64,000 bases of DNA from Aquipseudomonas alcaligenes NBRC 14159. GTDB taxonomy: Bacteria > Pseudomonadota > Gammaproteobacteria > Pseudomonadales > Pseudomonadaceae. The position numbers were made by a program, and so were the translations under genes. Position 1 is the first letter of the stretch. Every line of letters begins with the position of its first letter. This document shows positions 27,217 to 35,373 of this stretch, piece after piece. The stretch is from positions 62,001-126,000 of the forward strand of contig NZ_BATI01000007.1 in assembly GCF_000467105.1 (NCBI RefSeq), written 5' to 3'. The notes under the pieces were generated by a model. It was given only the letters and a program-made list of their open reading frames with translations, did no database searches and was not told the DNA's origin.

Positions 27217-27759
27217 TCAGGGGGCAAATATCACCGGCAGCAGCCTGGCCGTGTTGCGCGCGTCTTCCAGGGCGCGGTGCTGTTGGCCCTGGAACTGCAG
27301 GCCGGTCAGCTGCAGGGCCGCGTTGAGGCCGACGGCGCGCTTGAGCTGGCGGCTTTCGGCGAAACGCTGCTTGAGGTTGTGATGGGCGATGTCCTGCAGG
27401 CAGCTGCGCAGACCATGACGCTGCCACTCCTGGAGCAACTGGCGGCGATCGTAGTCGCCCCAGCTACCCCAGCCCACCAGGTGGGGCAGGTGCGGCTGCA
27501 GCCAGCGCTCGAACTGCGGCCAGATCTGGGCGAGCGGCTGGGCGGCGTCGACCTGCGACTGGCCGATGTGGGTCAGCTCGCGGCAGAAGTCGGTCAGGTA
27601 GGGGCGCCGCAGCGGGCGCACGAAGCGCTGGAAGTGTTCCAGCTCATGGCCATCGGCGGCGACCAGGCTGGCGCCAATCTCGATGATTTCCATGTCTTCG
27701 ATTGGCCAGCCGCCTTCTTCGGTGGTGGCTTCCAGGTCGATGATCAGCCATTGGCGCAT
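27217..27759 (-). CDS. DEDDh-type 3'-5' exonuclease (ERI1/KapD-like)
   Basis: The 180-residue protein has the exonuclease fold with metal-binding D8 and E10 in IIDLEAT, a mid-protein aspartate in WGDYDRRQL, and the final H-x4-D in [11 protein letters not shown]. All four DEDDh carboxylates plus His are therefore present. Length and sequence fit the stand-alone ERI1/KapD-like group rather than a polymerase proofreading domain. AAGGAGG precedes the ATG. It lies 68 bp upstream of ppnP on the same strand and may be co-transcribed with it. Confidence 0.88.
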   Translation of the reverse strand: MRQWLIIDLEATTEEGGWPIEDMEIIEIGASLVAADGHELEHFQRFVRPLRRPYLTDFCRELTHIGQSQVDAAQPLAQIWPQFERWLQPHLPHLVGWGSWGDYDRRQLLQEWQRHGLRSCLQDIAHHNLKQRFAESRQLKRAVGLNAALQLTGLQFQGQQHRALEDARNTARLLPVIFAP

Positions 27760-27880
27760 CCGGGCCTCCTTAGCTCGCAGCCATTATGGCGTGCCTTGCA
27801 CAGTTTTGCCGTTCAGCTGTGCTGGCCGGCGGCACCCCGTTCCGGGCTATGCTTGGACCTCAGTGAGTGAGGAGGTGTGC

Positions 27881-28753
27881 ATGGCAAAGGTGGCATTTAT
27901 CGGCCTGGGCGTGATGGGCTTTCCCATGGCCGGGCATCTGGCCTGCGAGGGGCATGAGGTCTGCGTGTACAACCGCACGCCGGGCAAGACCCAGCTGTGG
28001 CAGGACGAGTTCGCCGGCGAGTCGGCGCCAACCCCGCGCGAGGCGGCCCAGGGTGCCGAGTTCGTGATGACCTGCGTCGGTAACGACGATGATCTGCGCA
28101 GTGTGCTGCTGGGTCCGGATGGCGCCTTCGCCGGCATGGCGCCGGGCAGCGTGCTGGTCGACCACACCACAGCCTCGGCCAACGTCGCCCGCGAGCTGGC
28201 GGTGATTGCCGCCGAGCGCGAGCTGGGCTTCCTCGATGCGCCGGTATCCGGCGGGCAGGCCGGTGCCGAAAACGGCATGCTGACCGTGATGGTTGGCGGC
28301 GATGAAAGCTTCTACAAGCGTGCCGAGCCGGTGATCGACGCCTACGCCAAGATGATTAAGCTGATGGGCCCGGTGGGCAGTGGCCAGCTGACCAAGATGG
28401 TCAACCAGATCTGCATCGGTGGCCTGGTCCAGGGCCTCGCCGAGGCGCTGCACTTCGCTCAGTGCGCAGGGCTCGATGGCCAGGCGGCGATGGAGGTGAT
28501 CAGCAAGGGTGCGGCGCAGTCCTGGCAGCTGGAGAACCGTCACCAGACCATGCTGGCCGGCAAGTTCGACTTGGGCTTCGCCGTGGACTGGATGCGCAAG
28601 GACCTGTCGATCCTGCTGGAGGAGGCCCGCCGCAACGGCGCGCAGCTACCGGTTACGGCGCTGGTCGACCAGTTCTACTCCGATGTGCAGGCCATGGGCG
28701 GTGGCCGCTGGGATACTTCCAGCCTGATCGCCCGTCTCAAGCAGCGCAGCTGA
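27881..28753 (+). CDS. beta-hydroxyacid dehydrogenase (3-hydroxyisobutyrate dehydrogenase family)
   Basis: The 290-residue protein has the N-terminal FIGLGVMGFPMAGHL dinucleotide motif, the substrate loop DAPVSGGQAGAENG and the catalytic-lysine segment GQLTKMVNQI. These are typical of GarR/GlxR/HIBADH enzymes, which oxidise 3-hydroxy acids or reduce tartronate or succinic semialdehyde. The exact substrate is not decidable. It matches the position of PA1576 in PAO1. I chose the ATG at 27881, preceded by GGAGGTG. Confidence 0.9.
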   Translation: MAKVAFIGLGVMGFPMAGHLACEGHEVCVYNRTPGKTQLWQDEFAGESAPTPREAAQGAEFVMTCVGNDDDLRSVLLGPDGAFAGMAPGSVLVDHTTASANVARELAVIAAERELGFLDAPVSGGQAGAENGMLTVMVGGDESFYKRAEPVIDAYAKMIKLMGPVGSGQLTKMVNQICIGGLVQGLAEALHFAQCAGLDGQAAMEVISKGAAQSWQLENRHQTMLAGKFDLGFAVDWMRKDLSILLEEARRNGAQLPVTALVDQFYSDVQAMGGGRWDTSSLIARLKQRS

Positions 28754-28789
28754 TGGCGCTCGGCCCGTTCGGAGCCGGGCGGGCTAGCT

Positions 28790-29131
28790 TCAGGCGCGGA
28801 AGATGAAGTAAACCGCGCCGAGCAGGCACAGGCCGGCCCACAGGTAGTCCAGCTTCAGCGGCTGGTGCATCACGTAGACGCTGAACGGCACGAATACCGC
28901 CAGGGTGATGACTTCCTGCATGATTTTCAGCTGGCCGACCGACAGTTCGGTGTAACCGATGCGGTTGGCCGGCACCATGATCATGTATTCGAAGAAGGCG
29001 ATGCCCCAGCTGATCAGCGCGGCAATGAACCAGGGCTTGGCATTCAGTGTCTTCAGATGCCCGTACCAGGCGAAGGTCATGAAGATGTTGGAGAGGGTCA
29101 GCAGGGCGGCGGTTTGCATCCAGACCGGCAT
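28790..29131 (-). CDS. DUF486/DMT family membrane protein
   Basis: The 113-residue protein has four hydrophobic helices and the DUF486 pattern FAWYGHLK, ISWGIAFFEYMIMVPANRIGY and QLKIMQEVITL. It resembles half of an EamA transporter, so it may act as a dimer. Function is unknown. It converges with the dehydrogenase gene. Confidence 0.85.
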   Translation of the reverse strand: MPVWMQTAALLTLSNIFMTFAWYGHLKTLNAKPWFIAALISWGIAFFEYMIMVPANRIGYTELSVGQLKIMQEVITLAVFVPFSVYVMHQPLKLDYLWAGLCLLGAVYFIFRA

Positions 29132-29262
29132 GGCGGCGTTCTCTTCAGGATGGAGCCGCCAGACTAAAAGACGCGCTGTCGACGGCCAAGCCCTGGCTGA
29201 ACGATGGAAGCTGAGGCGCGCAGGCGTTAAGATCGCGCCCGCCCAGCGCTTGAGAGGTCTTC

Positions 29263-29514
29263 ATGGAGTGTCGTGCCGGCTGCGGTGCCTGCTGCATCGC
29301 GCCCTCCATCAGTTCACCGATTCCCGGTCTGCCCAACGGCAAGGCTGCCGGTGAGCGCTGTCCGCATCTTACCGCCGAGTTTCTCTGCGCCATCTTCGGC
29401 CGCCCCGAGCGGCCAAGCGTGTGTTCGGGCTTTGCCGCGGCGGAGTATGTCTGCGGCTCAAGCCGCGAGGAGGCGATCCGCTTGATCGGCTGGCTGGAGC
29501 AGGTCACGGCCTGA
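29263..29514 (+). CDS. YkgJ family cysteine cluster protein
   Basis: The 83-residue protein has seven cysteines arranged as C-x3-C-x2-CC near the N-terminus, then C..HLTAEFLC, C and C. This is the zinc- or iron-binding pattern of YkgJ/UPF0153 proteins. Its role is unknown. GAGAGGTC precedes the ATG. The START-domain gene follows 52 bp later. Confidence 0.86.
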   Translation: MECRAGCGACCIAPSISSPIPGLPNGKAAGERCPHLTAEFLCAIFGRPERPSVCSGFAAAEYVCGSSREEAIRLIGWLEQVTA

Positions 29515-29566
29515 GCGATTTCCGGTCCGGCGGCGCTGCCGGCGGGCCTTTTCCCACCAAGGAGCA

Positions 29567-30178
29567 ATGATGATTGCGTTGAGTCGAATAGCCGCCGTCT
29601 GCGGCCTCAGCCTGCTGGCAAGCGGCCTGGCCCACGCCGAAGACTGGAAGCTGGCCAAGGACGAGAATGGCATCAAGATCTACCTGAGCGAGGTGCAGGG
29701 CTCGAAGTACAAGGCCTATCGCGGCGTGACCACGATCAACGCCGATGTCGCGACGCTGCGCACCCTGCAGGAGGACGTCAAGGGTTCCTGCCAGTGGATT
29801 CACGCCTGTGCCGAGCAGAGCCTGCTCAAGCACGAGGGTATGCAGAGCTGGGTCTATACCCGCTTCGATATGCCCTGGCCGGTCGAGGCGCGTGACTCGA
29901 TCCTGCATGTGGTGTCGGAGCAGGGCGCCGATGGCAGCCTGACCCGCAAGCTGGATGGCCAGCCGCAGTACCTGCCGCTGGACAAGGACCATACACGGGT
30001 CGCCAGCCTGCAGGGGTTCTGGCGTTTCGTGCCGCAGGGTGATGGCAAGGTCGAGGTCACCTACCAGGTGCACACCGAGCCGGGTGGCAGCGTGCCGTCC
30101 TGGCTGGCCAACAGCTTCGTAGTCGATGCGCCGTTCAATACGCTGAGCGGTTTGCGCACCCTGGCCGAGAAGCGCTGA
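29567..30178 (+). CDS. START domain-containing exported protein
   Basis: The 203-residue protein has a signal peptide ending near LAHA/ED (residue 24). A START-like lipid-binding domain follows, with WKLAKDENGIKIYLSEVQGS at the start and conserved PWPVEARDSI. It is probably a periplasmic lipid- or hydrophobe-binding protein; the ligand is unknown. GGAG lies 2 bp before the first ATG and 5 bp before a second in-frame ATG (29570), so the second could be the real start. Confidence 0.87.
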   Translation: MMIALSRIAAVCGLSLLASGLAHAEDWKLAKDENGIKIYLSEVQGSKYKAYRGVTTINADVATLRTLQEDVKGSCQWIHACAEQSLLKHEGMQSWVYTRFDMPWPVEARDSILHVVSEQGADGSLTRKLDGQPQYLPLDKDHTRVASLQGFWRFVPQGDGKVEVTYQVHTEPGGSVPSWLANSFVVDAPFNTLSGLRTLAEKR

Positions 30179-30192
30179 GGCCATGTGGAAAT

Positions 30193-30221
30193 AAAAAAGG
30201 CTGCCAATGGCAGCCTTTTTT
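30193..30221. terminator. bidirectional terminator between the START gene and gltA
   Basis: AAAAAAGGCTGCC and GGCAGCCTTTTTT form a perfect stem around an AAT loop, with A and T tracts on both flanks. It can terminate the plus-strand START gene (15 bp after its stop) and the minus-strand gltA gene (15 bp after its stop). Confidence 0.9.
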
Positions 30222-30235
30222 CTTGTCCGCAAAAC

Positions 30236-31525
30236 TTACTTGCGGTCCTCCAGCTTGACGTAGTCGCGCTTGTCGTAGCCGGTGTACAGCTGGCGCGGAC
30301 GGCCAATCTTGTACGGGCTGGAGAGCATTTCCTTCCAGTGCGAGATCCAGCCGACGGTACGCGACAGGGCGAAGATCACGGTGAACATGCTGGTCGGGAT
30401 GCCGATGGCCTTGAGGATGATGCCCGAGTAGAAGTCCACGTTCGGGTACAGGTTGCGTTCCTTGAAGTACGGATCGGTGAGGGCGATCTCTTCCAGGCGC
30501 ATGGCCAGCTGCAGCTGCGGGTCGTTGGTGATGCCCAGCTCGCTCAGCACTTCGTCGCAGGTCTTCTTCATCACGGTGGCGCGCGGGTCGCGGTTCTTGT
30601 ACACGCGGTGACCGAAGCCCATCAGCTTGAACGGATCGTTCTTGTCCTTGGCCTTGGCGATGAACTTGTCGATGTTCTCGACGCTGCCGATCTCGTCCAG
30701 CATGGTCAGCACGGCTTCGTTGGCGCCGCCGTGTGCCGGGCCCCAGAGTGCAGCGATACCCGCGGCGATACAGGCGAACGGGTTGGCACCCGAAGAGCCG
30801 GCCAGGCGCACGGTGGAGGTGGAGGCGTTCTGCTCATGGTCGGCGTGCAGGACGAAGATGCGGTCCATTGCCTTGGCCAGCACCGGGCTGATCGGTTTGA
30901 TCTCGCACGGGGTGTTGAACATCATGTGCAGGAAGTTTTCCGCGTAGTTCAGGTCGTTACGCGGGTACATCATGGGCTGGCCCATGGAGTACTTGTAAGC
31001 CATGGCGGCGATGGTCGGCATCTTTGCGATCAGGCGCATGGCCGACACTTCGCGGTGCTGGGCGTTATTGATGTCCAGCGAGTCGTGGTAGAAGGCGGAG
31101 AGGGCGCCGACTACGCCGCACATGATGGCCATCGGGTGGGCATCGCGGCGGAAGCCGTTGAAGAAGCTCTTCAGCTGCTCGTGAACCATGGTGTGGTTCT
31201 TGATGACGCTGACGAACTTGGCCTTCTGCTCGGCGGTCGGCAGTTCGCCGTTCAGCAGCAGGTAGCAGGTTTCCAGGTAGTCGGATTTCTCGGCCAGCTG
31301 CTCGATGGGGTAGCCGCGGTGCAGCAGGATGCCGGCGTCACCGTCGATGTAGGTGATCTTCGACTCGCAAGAGGCGGTCGACATAAAGCCAGGATCAAAG
31401 GTGAAGCGACCCGTGGCGGTCAGGCCCCTCACGTCGACAACATCGGGACCTACGGTGCCGGTCAGTACGGGCAGCTCTACGGGGGCATTGCCCTCGATGA
31501 TCAACTGCGCTTTTTTGTCAGCCAT
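30236..31525 (-). CDS. gltA: GltA, type II citrate synthase
   Basis: GltA condenses acetyl-CoA and oxaloacetate to citrate. The 429-residue protein begins [12 protein letters not shown] and carries the citrate-synthase signatures [14 protein letters not shown] and [24 protein letters not shown] with active-site histidines. Length and the N-terminal beta domain fit the NADH-sensitive hexameric type II enzyme. I chose the ATG at 31525, preceded by AGGAGGCC; fifteen upstream in-frame codons lie in the leader. It diverges from sdhC with its own promoter. Confidence 0.97.
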   Translation of the reverse strand: MADKKAQLIIEGNAPVELPVLTGTVGPDVVDVRGLTATGRFTFDPGFMSTASCESKITYIDGDAGILLHRGYPIEQLAEKSDYLETCYLLLNGELPTAEQKAKFVSVIKNHTMVHEQLKSFFNGFRRDAHPMAIMCGVVGALSAFYHDSLDINNAQHREVSAMRLIAKMPTIAAMAYKYSMGQPMMYPRNDLNYAENFLHMMFNTPCEIKPISPVLAKAMDRIFVLHADHEQNASTSTVRLAGSSGANPFACIAAGIAALWGPAHGGANEAVLTMLDEIGSVENIDKFIAKAKDKNDPFKLMGFGHRVYKNRDPRATVMKKTCDEVLSELGITNDPQLQLAMRLEEIALTDPYFKERNLYPNVDFYSGIILKAIGIPTSMFTVIFALSRTVGWISHWKEMLSSPYKIGRPRQLYTGYDKRDYVKLEDRK

Positions 31526-31584
31526 GTGCGGCCTCCTGTTTATGCTTGGAATCATCAGACAGCCCCCCACGCAGGGCCCGGGAC

Positions 31585-31612
31585 ACTATAGAGACATAAA
31601 TCTGAAAGTCAA
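31585..31612 (-). promoter_or_regulatory. predicted sigma70 promoter of gltA
   Basis: On the minus strand TTGACT (31612-31607) and TATAGT (31590-31585) are separated by 16 bp, which is close to consensus. Transcription would begin about 50 nt before the gltA ATG. Confidence 0.75.
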
Positions 31613-31726
31613 TTTACTGAAACCCAGACGGCAGACGGGTTTCAGCCCTTTTTCAGGGCGCGGGGAGGGGCCTAATACGTCATTTATTAAGGCCGCGCAA
31701 TCCGCTTTTGGGTGTGGGGTCTTGCG

Positions 31727-31755
31727 TTGTCATTAGTAACCTAACTGTCTATACT
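31727..31755 (+). promoter_or_regulatory. predicted sigma70 promoter of the sdh-suc operon
   Basis: TTGTCA (31727-31732) and TATACT (31750-31755) are separated by exactly 17 bp. Predicted initiation near 31762 gives a leader of about 113 nt before the sdhC GTG. Confidence 0.75.
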
Positions 31756-31874
31756 CTGCGCCCGGCCGTCAGAGGCTTTAGAGCCTTTAATAAGGCGGCT
31801 GGCACTCCCTTGGTGAGGGGTACCTGACCAGTGCACTTCCCGACAACTTGCCCTGTTTGTTAGGGGCCTCTAGT

Positions 31875-32261
31875 GTGAAAAAAGCCGTGAATAGCCAACG
31901 ACCTGTAAACCTAGATCTCAGGACCATAAAACTCCCGATCACAGCTTATACGTCCATTCTGCACCGGGTATCCGGTGTCATCCTCTTCCTGGGTATCATC
32001 GTGATGCTGTTTGCTCTCGATAAATCCCTGGCTTCCGAGGAAGGCTTTGCAGAAGTCAAGGCGTGTCTGACCAGTCCGCTGGCCAAGCTGATTGTCTGGG
32101 GTCTGCTGTCCGCCCTGCTGTATCACCTGGTGGCCGGCGTACGCCACCTGATCATGGACATGGGTGTCGGCGAGTCGCTGGAAGGCGGCAAGCTGGGCTC
32201 GAAGATCGTCATCGCCGTGTCGGCTGTGATCATCGTTCTGGTGGGGGTGTGGATATGGTAA
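31875..32261 (+). CDS. sdhC: SdhC, succinate dehydrogenase cytochrome b556 subunit
   Basis: SdhC is a 128-residue three-helix membrane anchor that binds heme and ubiquinone with SdhD. Family motifs RPVNLDLRTIKLPITAYTSILHRVSGV and LLYHLVAGVRHLIMD are present, the latter with the heme-ligand histidine. I chose the GTG at 31875, beginning VKKAVNSQRP, because it gives the usual 128-residue length. An upstream in-frame ATG at 31848 would add nine atypical residues. It overlaps the sdhD start by 7 bp. Confidence 0.94.
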   Translation: MKKAVNSQRPVNLDLRTIKLPITAYTSILHRVSGVILFLGIIVMLFALDKSLASEEGFAEVKACLTSPLAKLIVWGLLSALLYHLVAGVRHLIMDMGVGESLEGGKLGSKIVIAVSAVIIVLVGVWIW

Positions 32262-32623
32262 CCAACGTAACCAACTTCTCGCGCTCTGGCCTCTACGACT
32301 GGATGGCTCAGCGCGTTTCTGCGGTTGTTCTCGCGGCTTATTTCATCTTCCTGATCGGCTACATGGTAGCCAATCCAGGTCTGGGCTACGCCGAATGGCA
32401 CGGCCTTTTCTCCCACAATGCGATGCGCATCTTCAGCCTGCTGGCGCTGGTTGCGCTGATCGTGCACGCCTGGGTCGGCATGTGGACCATCACTACCGAC
32501 TACCTGACCCCCATGGCCATCGGCCGTTGGGCGACCGGCGTGCGTTTCCTCGTCCAGGCGGCTTGCGGCGTTCTTCAGTTCGTCGTGTTCGTCTGGGGTG
32601 TGCAGATCCTGTGGGGTTTCTGA
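32255..32623 (+). CDS. sdhD: SdhD, succinate dehydrogenase membrane anchor
   Basis: SdhD has 122 residues and three membrane helices. The motif SRSGLYDWMAQRVSAVVLAAY begins the protein, and the HAWVGMWTITTDY segment includes the conserved His and Asp-Tyr of the quinone/heme region. It starts inside the end of sdhC, and sdhA follows 3 bp after its stop. Confidence 0.94.
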   Translation: MVTNVTNFSRSGLYDWMAQRVSAVVLAAYFIFLIGYMVANPGLGYAEWHGLFSHNAMRIFSLLALVALIVHAWVGMWTITTDYLTPMAIGRWATGVRFLVQAACGVLQFVVFVWGVQILWGF

Positions 32624-32626
32624 TTC

Positions 32627-34399
32627 ATGTCTAGCATTCGTACTCTTTCCTATGACGCCATCATCGTCGGTGGCGGTGGTGCAGGCATGCGTGCCGCACT
32701 GCAACTGGCTCAGGGCGGTCACAAGACTGCCGTGGTGACCAAGGTCTTCCCGACCCGTTCGCACACTGTGTCCGCTCAGGGCGGCATCACCTGCGCCATC
32801 GCTTCGGCCGACCCGAACGACGATTGGCGCTGGCACATGTACGACACCGTCAAGGGCTCCGACTACATCGGTGACCAGGACGCGATCGAATACATGTGCT
32901 CCGTCGGTCCGGAAGCCGTGTTCGAGCTCGAGCACATGGGCTTGCCGTTCTCCCGTACCGAGCAGGGCCGCATCTACCAGCGCCCGTTCGGTGGCCAGTC
33001 CAAGGGCCCGGACAATCCGACCCAGGCAGCCCGTACCTGTGCTGCGGCCGACCGTACCGGTCACGCCCTGCTGCACACCCTGTACCAGGCCAACCTGAAG
33101 GCTGGCACCTCGTTCCTCAACGAGTGGTACGCCGTTGACCTGGTGAAGAACCAGGATGGCGCCATCGTCGGCATCATCGCTATCTGCATCGAGACCGGCG
33201 AGACCGTCTACATCCGTTCCAAGGCCGTGGTTCTGGCCACTGGTGGTGCCGGCCGTATCTACGCCTCCACCACCAACGCCCTGATCAACACCGGTGACGG
33301 CGTGGGCATGGCCCTGCGCGCTGGCGTGCCGGTGCAGGACATCGAAATGTGGCAGTTCCACCCGACCGGCATCGCCGGCGCCGGTGTACTGGTGACCGAA
33401 GGCTGCCGCGGTGAAGGTGGCTACCTGATCAACGCCCACGGCGAGCGCTTCATGGAGCGTTACGCGCCGAACGCCAAAGACCTGGCTGGCCGCGACGTGG
33501 TCGCCCGCTCCATGGTCAAGGAAGTGATCGCCGGCAACGGCTGTGGCCCGGACAAGGACCACGTGCTGCTGAAGCTCGACCACCTCGGCGAAGACGTGCT
33601 GCACAGCCGTCTGCCGGGCATCTGCGAACTGTCGAAGACCTTCGCACACGTCGACCCGGTCGTCGCTCCGGTTCCGGTGATTCCGACCTGCCACTACATG
33701 ATGGGCGGCGTGGCCACCAACATCCATGGTCAGGCCATCACCCAGGACGCCAACGGCAACGACAAGATCATCGAAGGCCTGTTCGCCGTAGGTGAAGTCG
33801 CTTGCGTATCGGTGCACGGTGCCAATCGTCTGGGCGGCAACTCGCTGCTCGACCTGGTGGTATTCGGCCGCGCCGCTGGTCTGCACCTGGAAAAAGCGCT
33901 GAAAGAAGGCGTGGAAGTCCGTGGTGCCAGCGAAACCGACATCGAGGCTTCGCTCAAGCGCCTGTCCGGCGTCAACGAGCGCAGCAGTGGTGAAGACGTG
34001 GCTCCGCTGCGTAAAGAACTGCAGCAGTGCATGCAGAACTACTTCGGTGTATTCCGTACCGGCGAATACATGAAGAAGGGCATCTCTCAGCTGGCCGATC
34101 TGCGTGAGCGTATCGCCAACGTAAAGATCGCCGACAAGAGCCAGGCCTTCAACACCGCGCGCATCGAAGCGCTGGAGCTGCAGAACCTGCTGGAAGTGGC
34201 CGAGGCCACTGCCATCGCCGCCGATACCCGTACCGAGTCCCGTGGTGCTCACGCCCGCGAAGACTTCGAGGATCGCGACGACGAGAACTGGCTGTGCCAC
34301 TCGCTGTACTTCCCGGGTGAGAAACGTGTCTCCAAGCGCGCTGTCAACTTCGCGCCAAAGACCGTTCCTGCTTTTGAACCCAAAGTACGTACTTATTAA
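32627..34399 (+). CDS. sdhA: SdhA, succinate dehydrogenase flavoprotein subunit
   Basis: SdhA oxidises succinate to fumarate on the cytoplasmic face of complex II. The 590-residue protein has the FAD-binding [12 protein letters not shown] loop, the [10 protein letters not shown] segment with the histidine that covalently holds FAD, and the active-site stretch [22 protein letters not shown]. The C-terminal region ends [21 protein letters not shown]. It sits in the sdhCDAB unit, with sdhB 11 bp downstream. Confidence 0.97.
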   Translation: MSSIRTLSYDAIIVGGGGAGMRAALQLAQGGHKTAVVTKVFPTRSHTVSAQGGITCAIASADPNDDWRWHMYDTVKGSDYIGDQDAIEYMCSVGPEAVFELEHMGLPFSRTEQGRIYQRPFGGQSKGPDNPTQAARTCAAADRTGHALLHTLYQANLKAGTSFLNEWYAVDLVKNQDGAIVGIIAICIETGETVYIRSKAVVLATGGAGRIYASTTNALINTGDGVGMALRAGVPVQDIEMWQFHPTGIAGAGVLVTEGCRGEGGYLINAHGERFMERYAPNAKDLAGRDVVARSMVKEVIAGNGCGPDKDHVLLKLDHLGEDVLHSRLPGICELSKTFAHVDPVVAPVPVIPTCHYMMGGVATNIHGQAITQDANGNDKIIEGLFAVGEVACVSVHGANRLGGNSLLDLVVFGRAAGLHLEKALKEGVEVRGASETDIEASLKRLSGVNERSSGEDVAPLRKELQQCMQNYFGVFRTGEYMKKGISQLADLRERIANVKIADKSQAFNTARIEALELQNLLEVAEATAIAADTRTESRGAHAREDFEDRDDENWLCHSLYFPGEKRVSKRAVNFAPKTVPAFEPKVRTY

Positions 34400-34410
34400 G
34401 GGTGGCTGCC

Positions 34411-35130
34411 ATGTCTCTTGGTAAAACTTTGCAAGTCAGCGTTTATCGCTACAACCCGGAAAAAGACGCTGCGCCGTTCATGCAGGATTTCCAGGTGCAG
34501 ATCGACGGCAAGGACCTGATGGTTCTCGACGTGCTGGCCCTGATCAAGGAGCAGGACGAAGGTTTCTCCTACCGTCGCTCCTGCCGTGAAGGCGTTTGCG
34601 GCTCCGATGGCATGAACATCAGCGGCAAGAACGGCCTGGCCTGCATCACCCCGATCTCCACCGTGGTGAAGGGTGACAAGCTGGTGATTCGTCCGCTGCC
34701 GGGTCTGCCGGTCATTCGTGACCTGGTCGTCGATATGAGCATCTTCTACAAGCAGTACGAGAAGGTGCAGCCGTTCCTGCAGAATGATACGCCGGCTCCG
34801 GCCATCGAGCGTCTGCAGAGCCCGGAAGAGCGTGAGAAGCTGGACGGTCTGTACGAGTGCATCCTGTGCGCTTGCTGCTCGACCAGCTGCCCGTCCTTCT
34901 GGTGGAACCCGGACAAGTTCCTCGGTCCCGCCGCGTTGCTGCAGGCCTATCGCTTCCTGGCCGACAGCCGTGACACCAAGACCGCCGAGCGTCTGGCGTC
35001 CCTGGATGACCCGTTCAGCGTGTTCCGCTGCCGCGGCATCATGAACTGCGTCAACGTCTGCCCGAAAGGCCTGAACCCAACCAAGGCCATCGGTCACGTG
35101 CGCAACATGCTGCTGCAGAGCGGTACCTGA
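34411..35130 (+). CDS. sdhB: SdhB, succinate dehydrogenase iron-sulfur subunit
   Basis: The 239-residue protein carries three clusters. The 2Fe-2S site is SCREGVCGSDG plus a later Cys, the 4Fe-4S site is CILCACCSTSCP, and the 3Fe-4S site is CRGIMNCVNVCPKGLNP. It passes electrons from SdhA to quinone. I chose the ATG at 34411; an in-frame GTG at 34402 overlaps the AAGGG ribosome site. Confidence 0.96.
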   Translation: MSLGKTLQVSVYRYNPEKDAAPFMQDFQVQIDGKDLMVLDVLALIKEQDEGFSYRRSCREGVCGSDGMNISGKNGLACITPISTVVKGDKLVIRPLPGLPVIRDLVVDMSIFYKQYEKVQPFLQNDTPAPAIERLQSPEEREKLDGLYECILCACCSTSCPSFWWNPDKFLGPAALLQAYRFLADSRDTKTAERLASLDDPFSVFRCRGIMNCVNVCPKGLNPTKAIGHVRNMLLQSGT

Positions 35131-35187
35131 TCCACAGCTTCACGCAACACCTGCGTCGGCGGAACGATTCGTCGGCGCAGTAAAGCC

Positions 35188-35221
35188 AGACCCCCAGCTC
35201 ACAAAGCCGGGGGTCTTATTT
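35188..35221 (+). terminator. possible terminator or attenuator between sdhB and sucA
   Basis: AGACCCCC (35188-35195) pairs with GGGGGTCT (35209-35216) around a 13-nt loop and is followed by TATTT. It lies 57 bp after sdhB. The T-run is short, so partial read-through into sucA is likely. The rest of the 243-bp sdhB-sucA spacer contains no gene I can support. Confidence 0.6.
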
Positions 35222-35373
35222 GAAAGAAAATGACGACCAGCAGGGGCATCCGGGCTGGTACCCGGACTATCTGCGGGATCCGTAGTGGCTTACCAGGTCG
35301 CTGCTCTAGGACTATGAATGGCCCAGCTACGGCTTCTACGCCGGTGGTGTCCCCTTACCGAGGGTGACCAAGC

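Larger units (their letters stand above)
31526..31874. other. gltA-sdhC divergent regulatory spacer
   Basis: This 349-bp gene-free stretch is less GC-rich than its surroundings. It contains one convincing promoter for each direction, about 137 bp apart back to back. The sdhC leader, about 113 nt long if the predicted start is right, includes a short AGGCT-TTAG-AGCCT hairpin and an AATAAGG element. No further gene is seen. Confidence 0.75.

Noticed and set aside
32123..34300. A minus-strand open frame of about 725 codons opposite sdhD and sdhA
   Set aside because: It is again the reverse shadow of well-conserved genes, with His/Gly/Val-rich noise composition.
35230..35367. A 45-codon ATG frame between sdhB and sucA
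   Set aside because: It has no good ribosome site, an Arg/Thr/Ser-rich random-looking product, and lies directly after a terminator-like stem. It was left as unexplained spacer.
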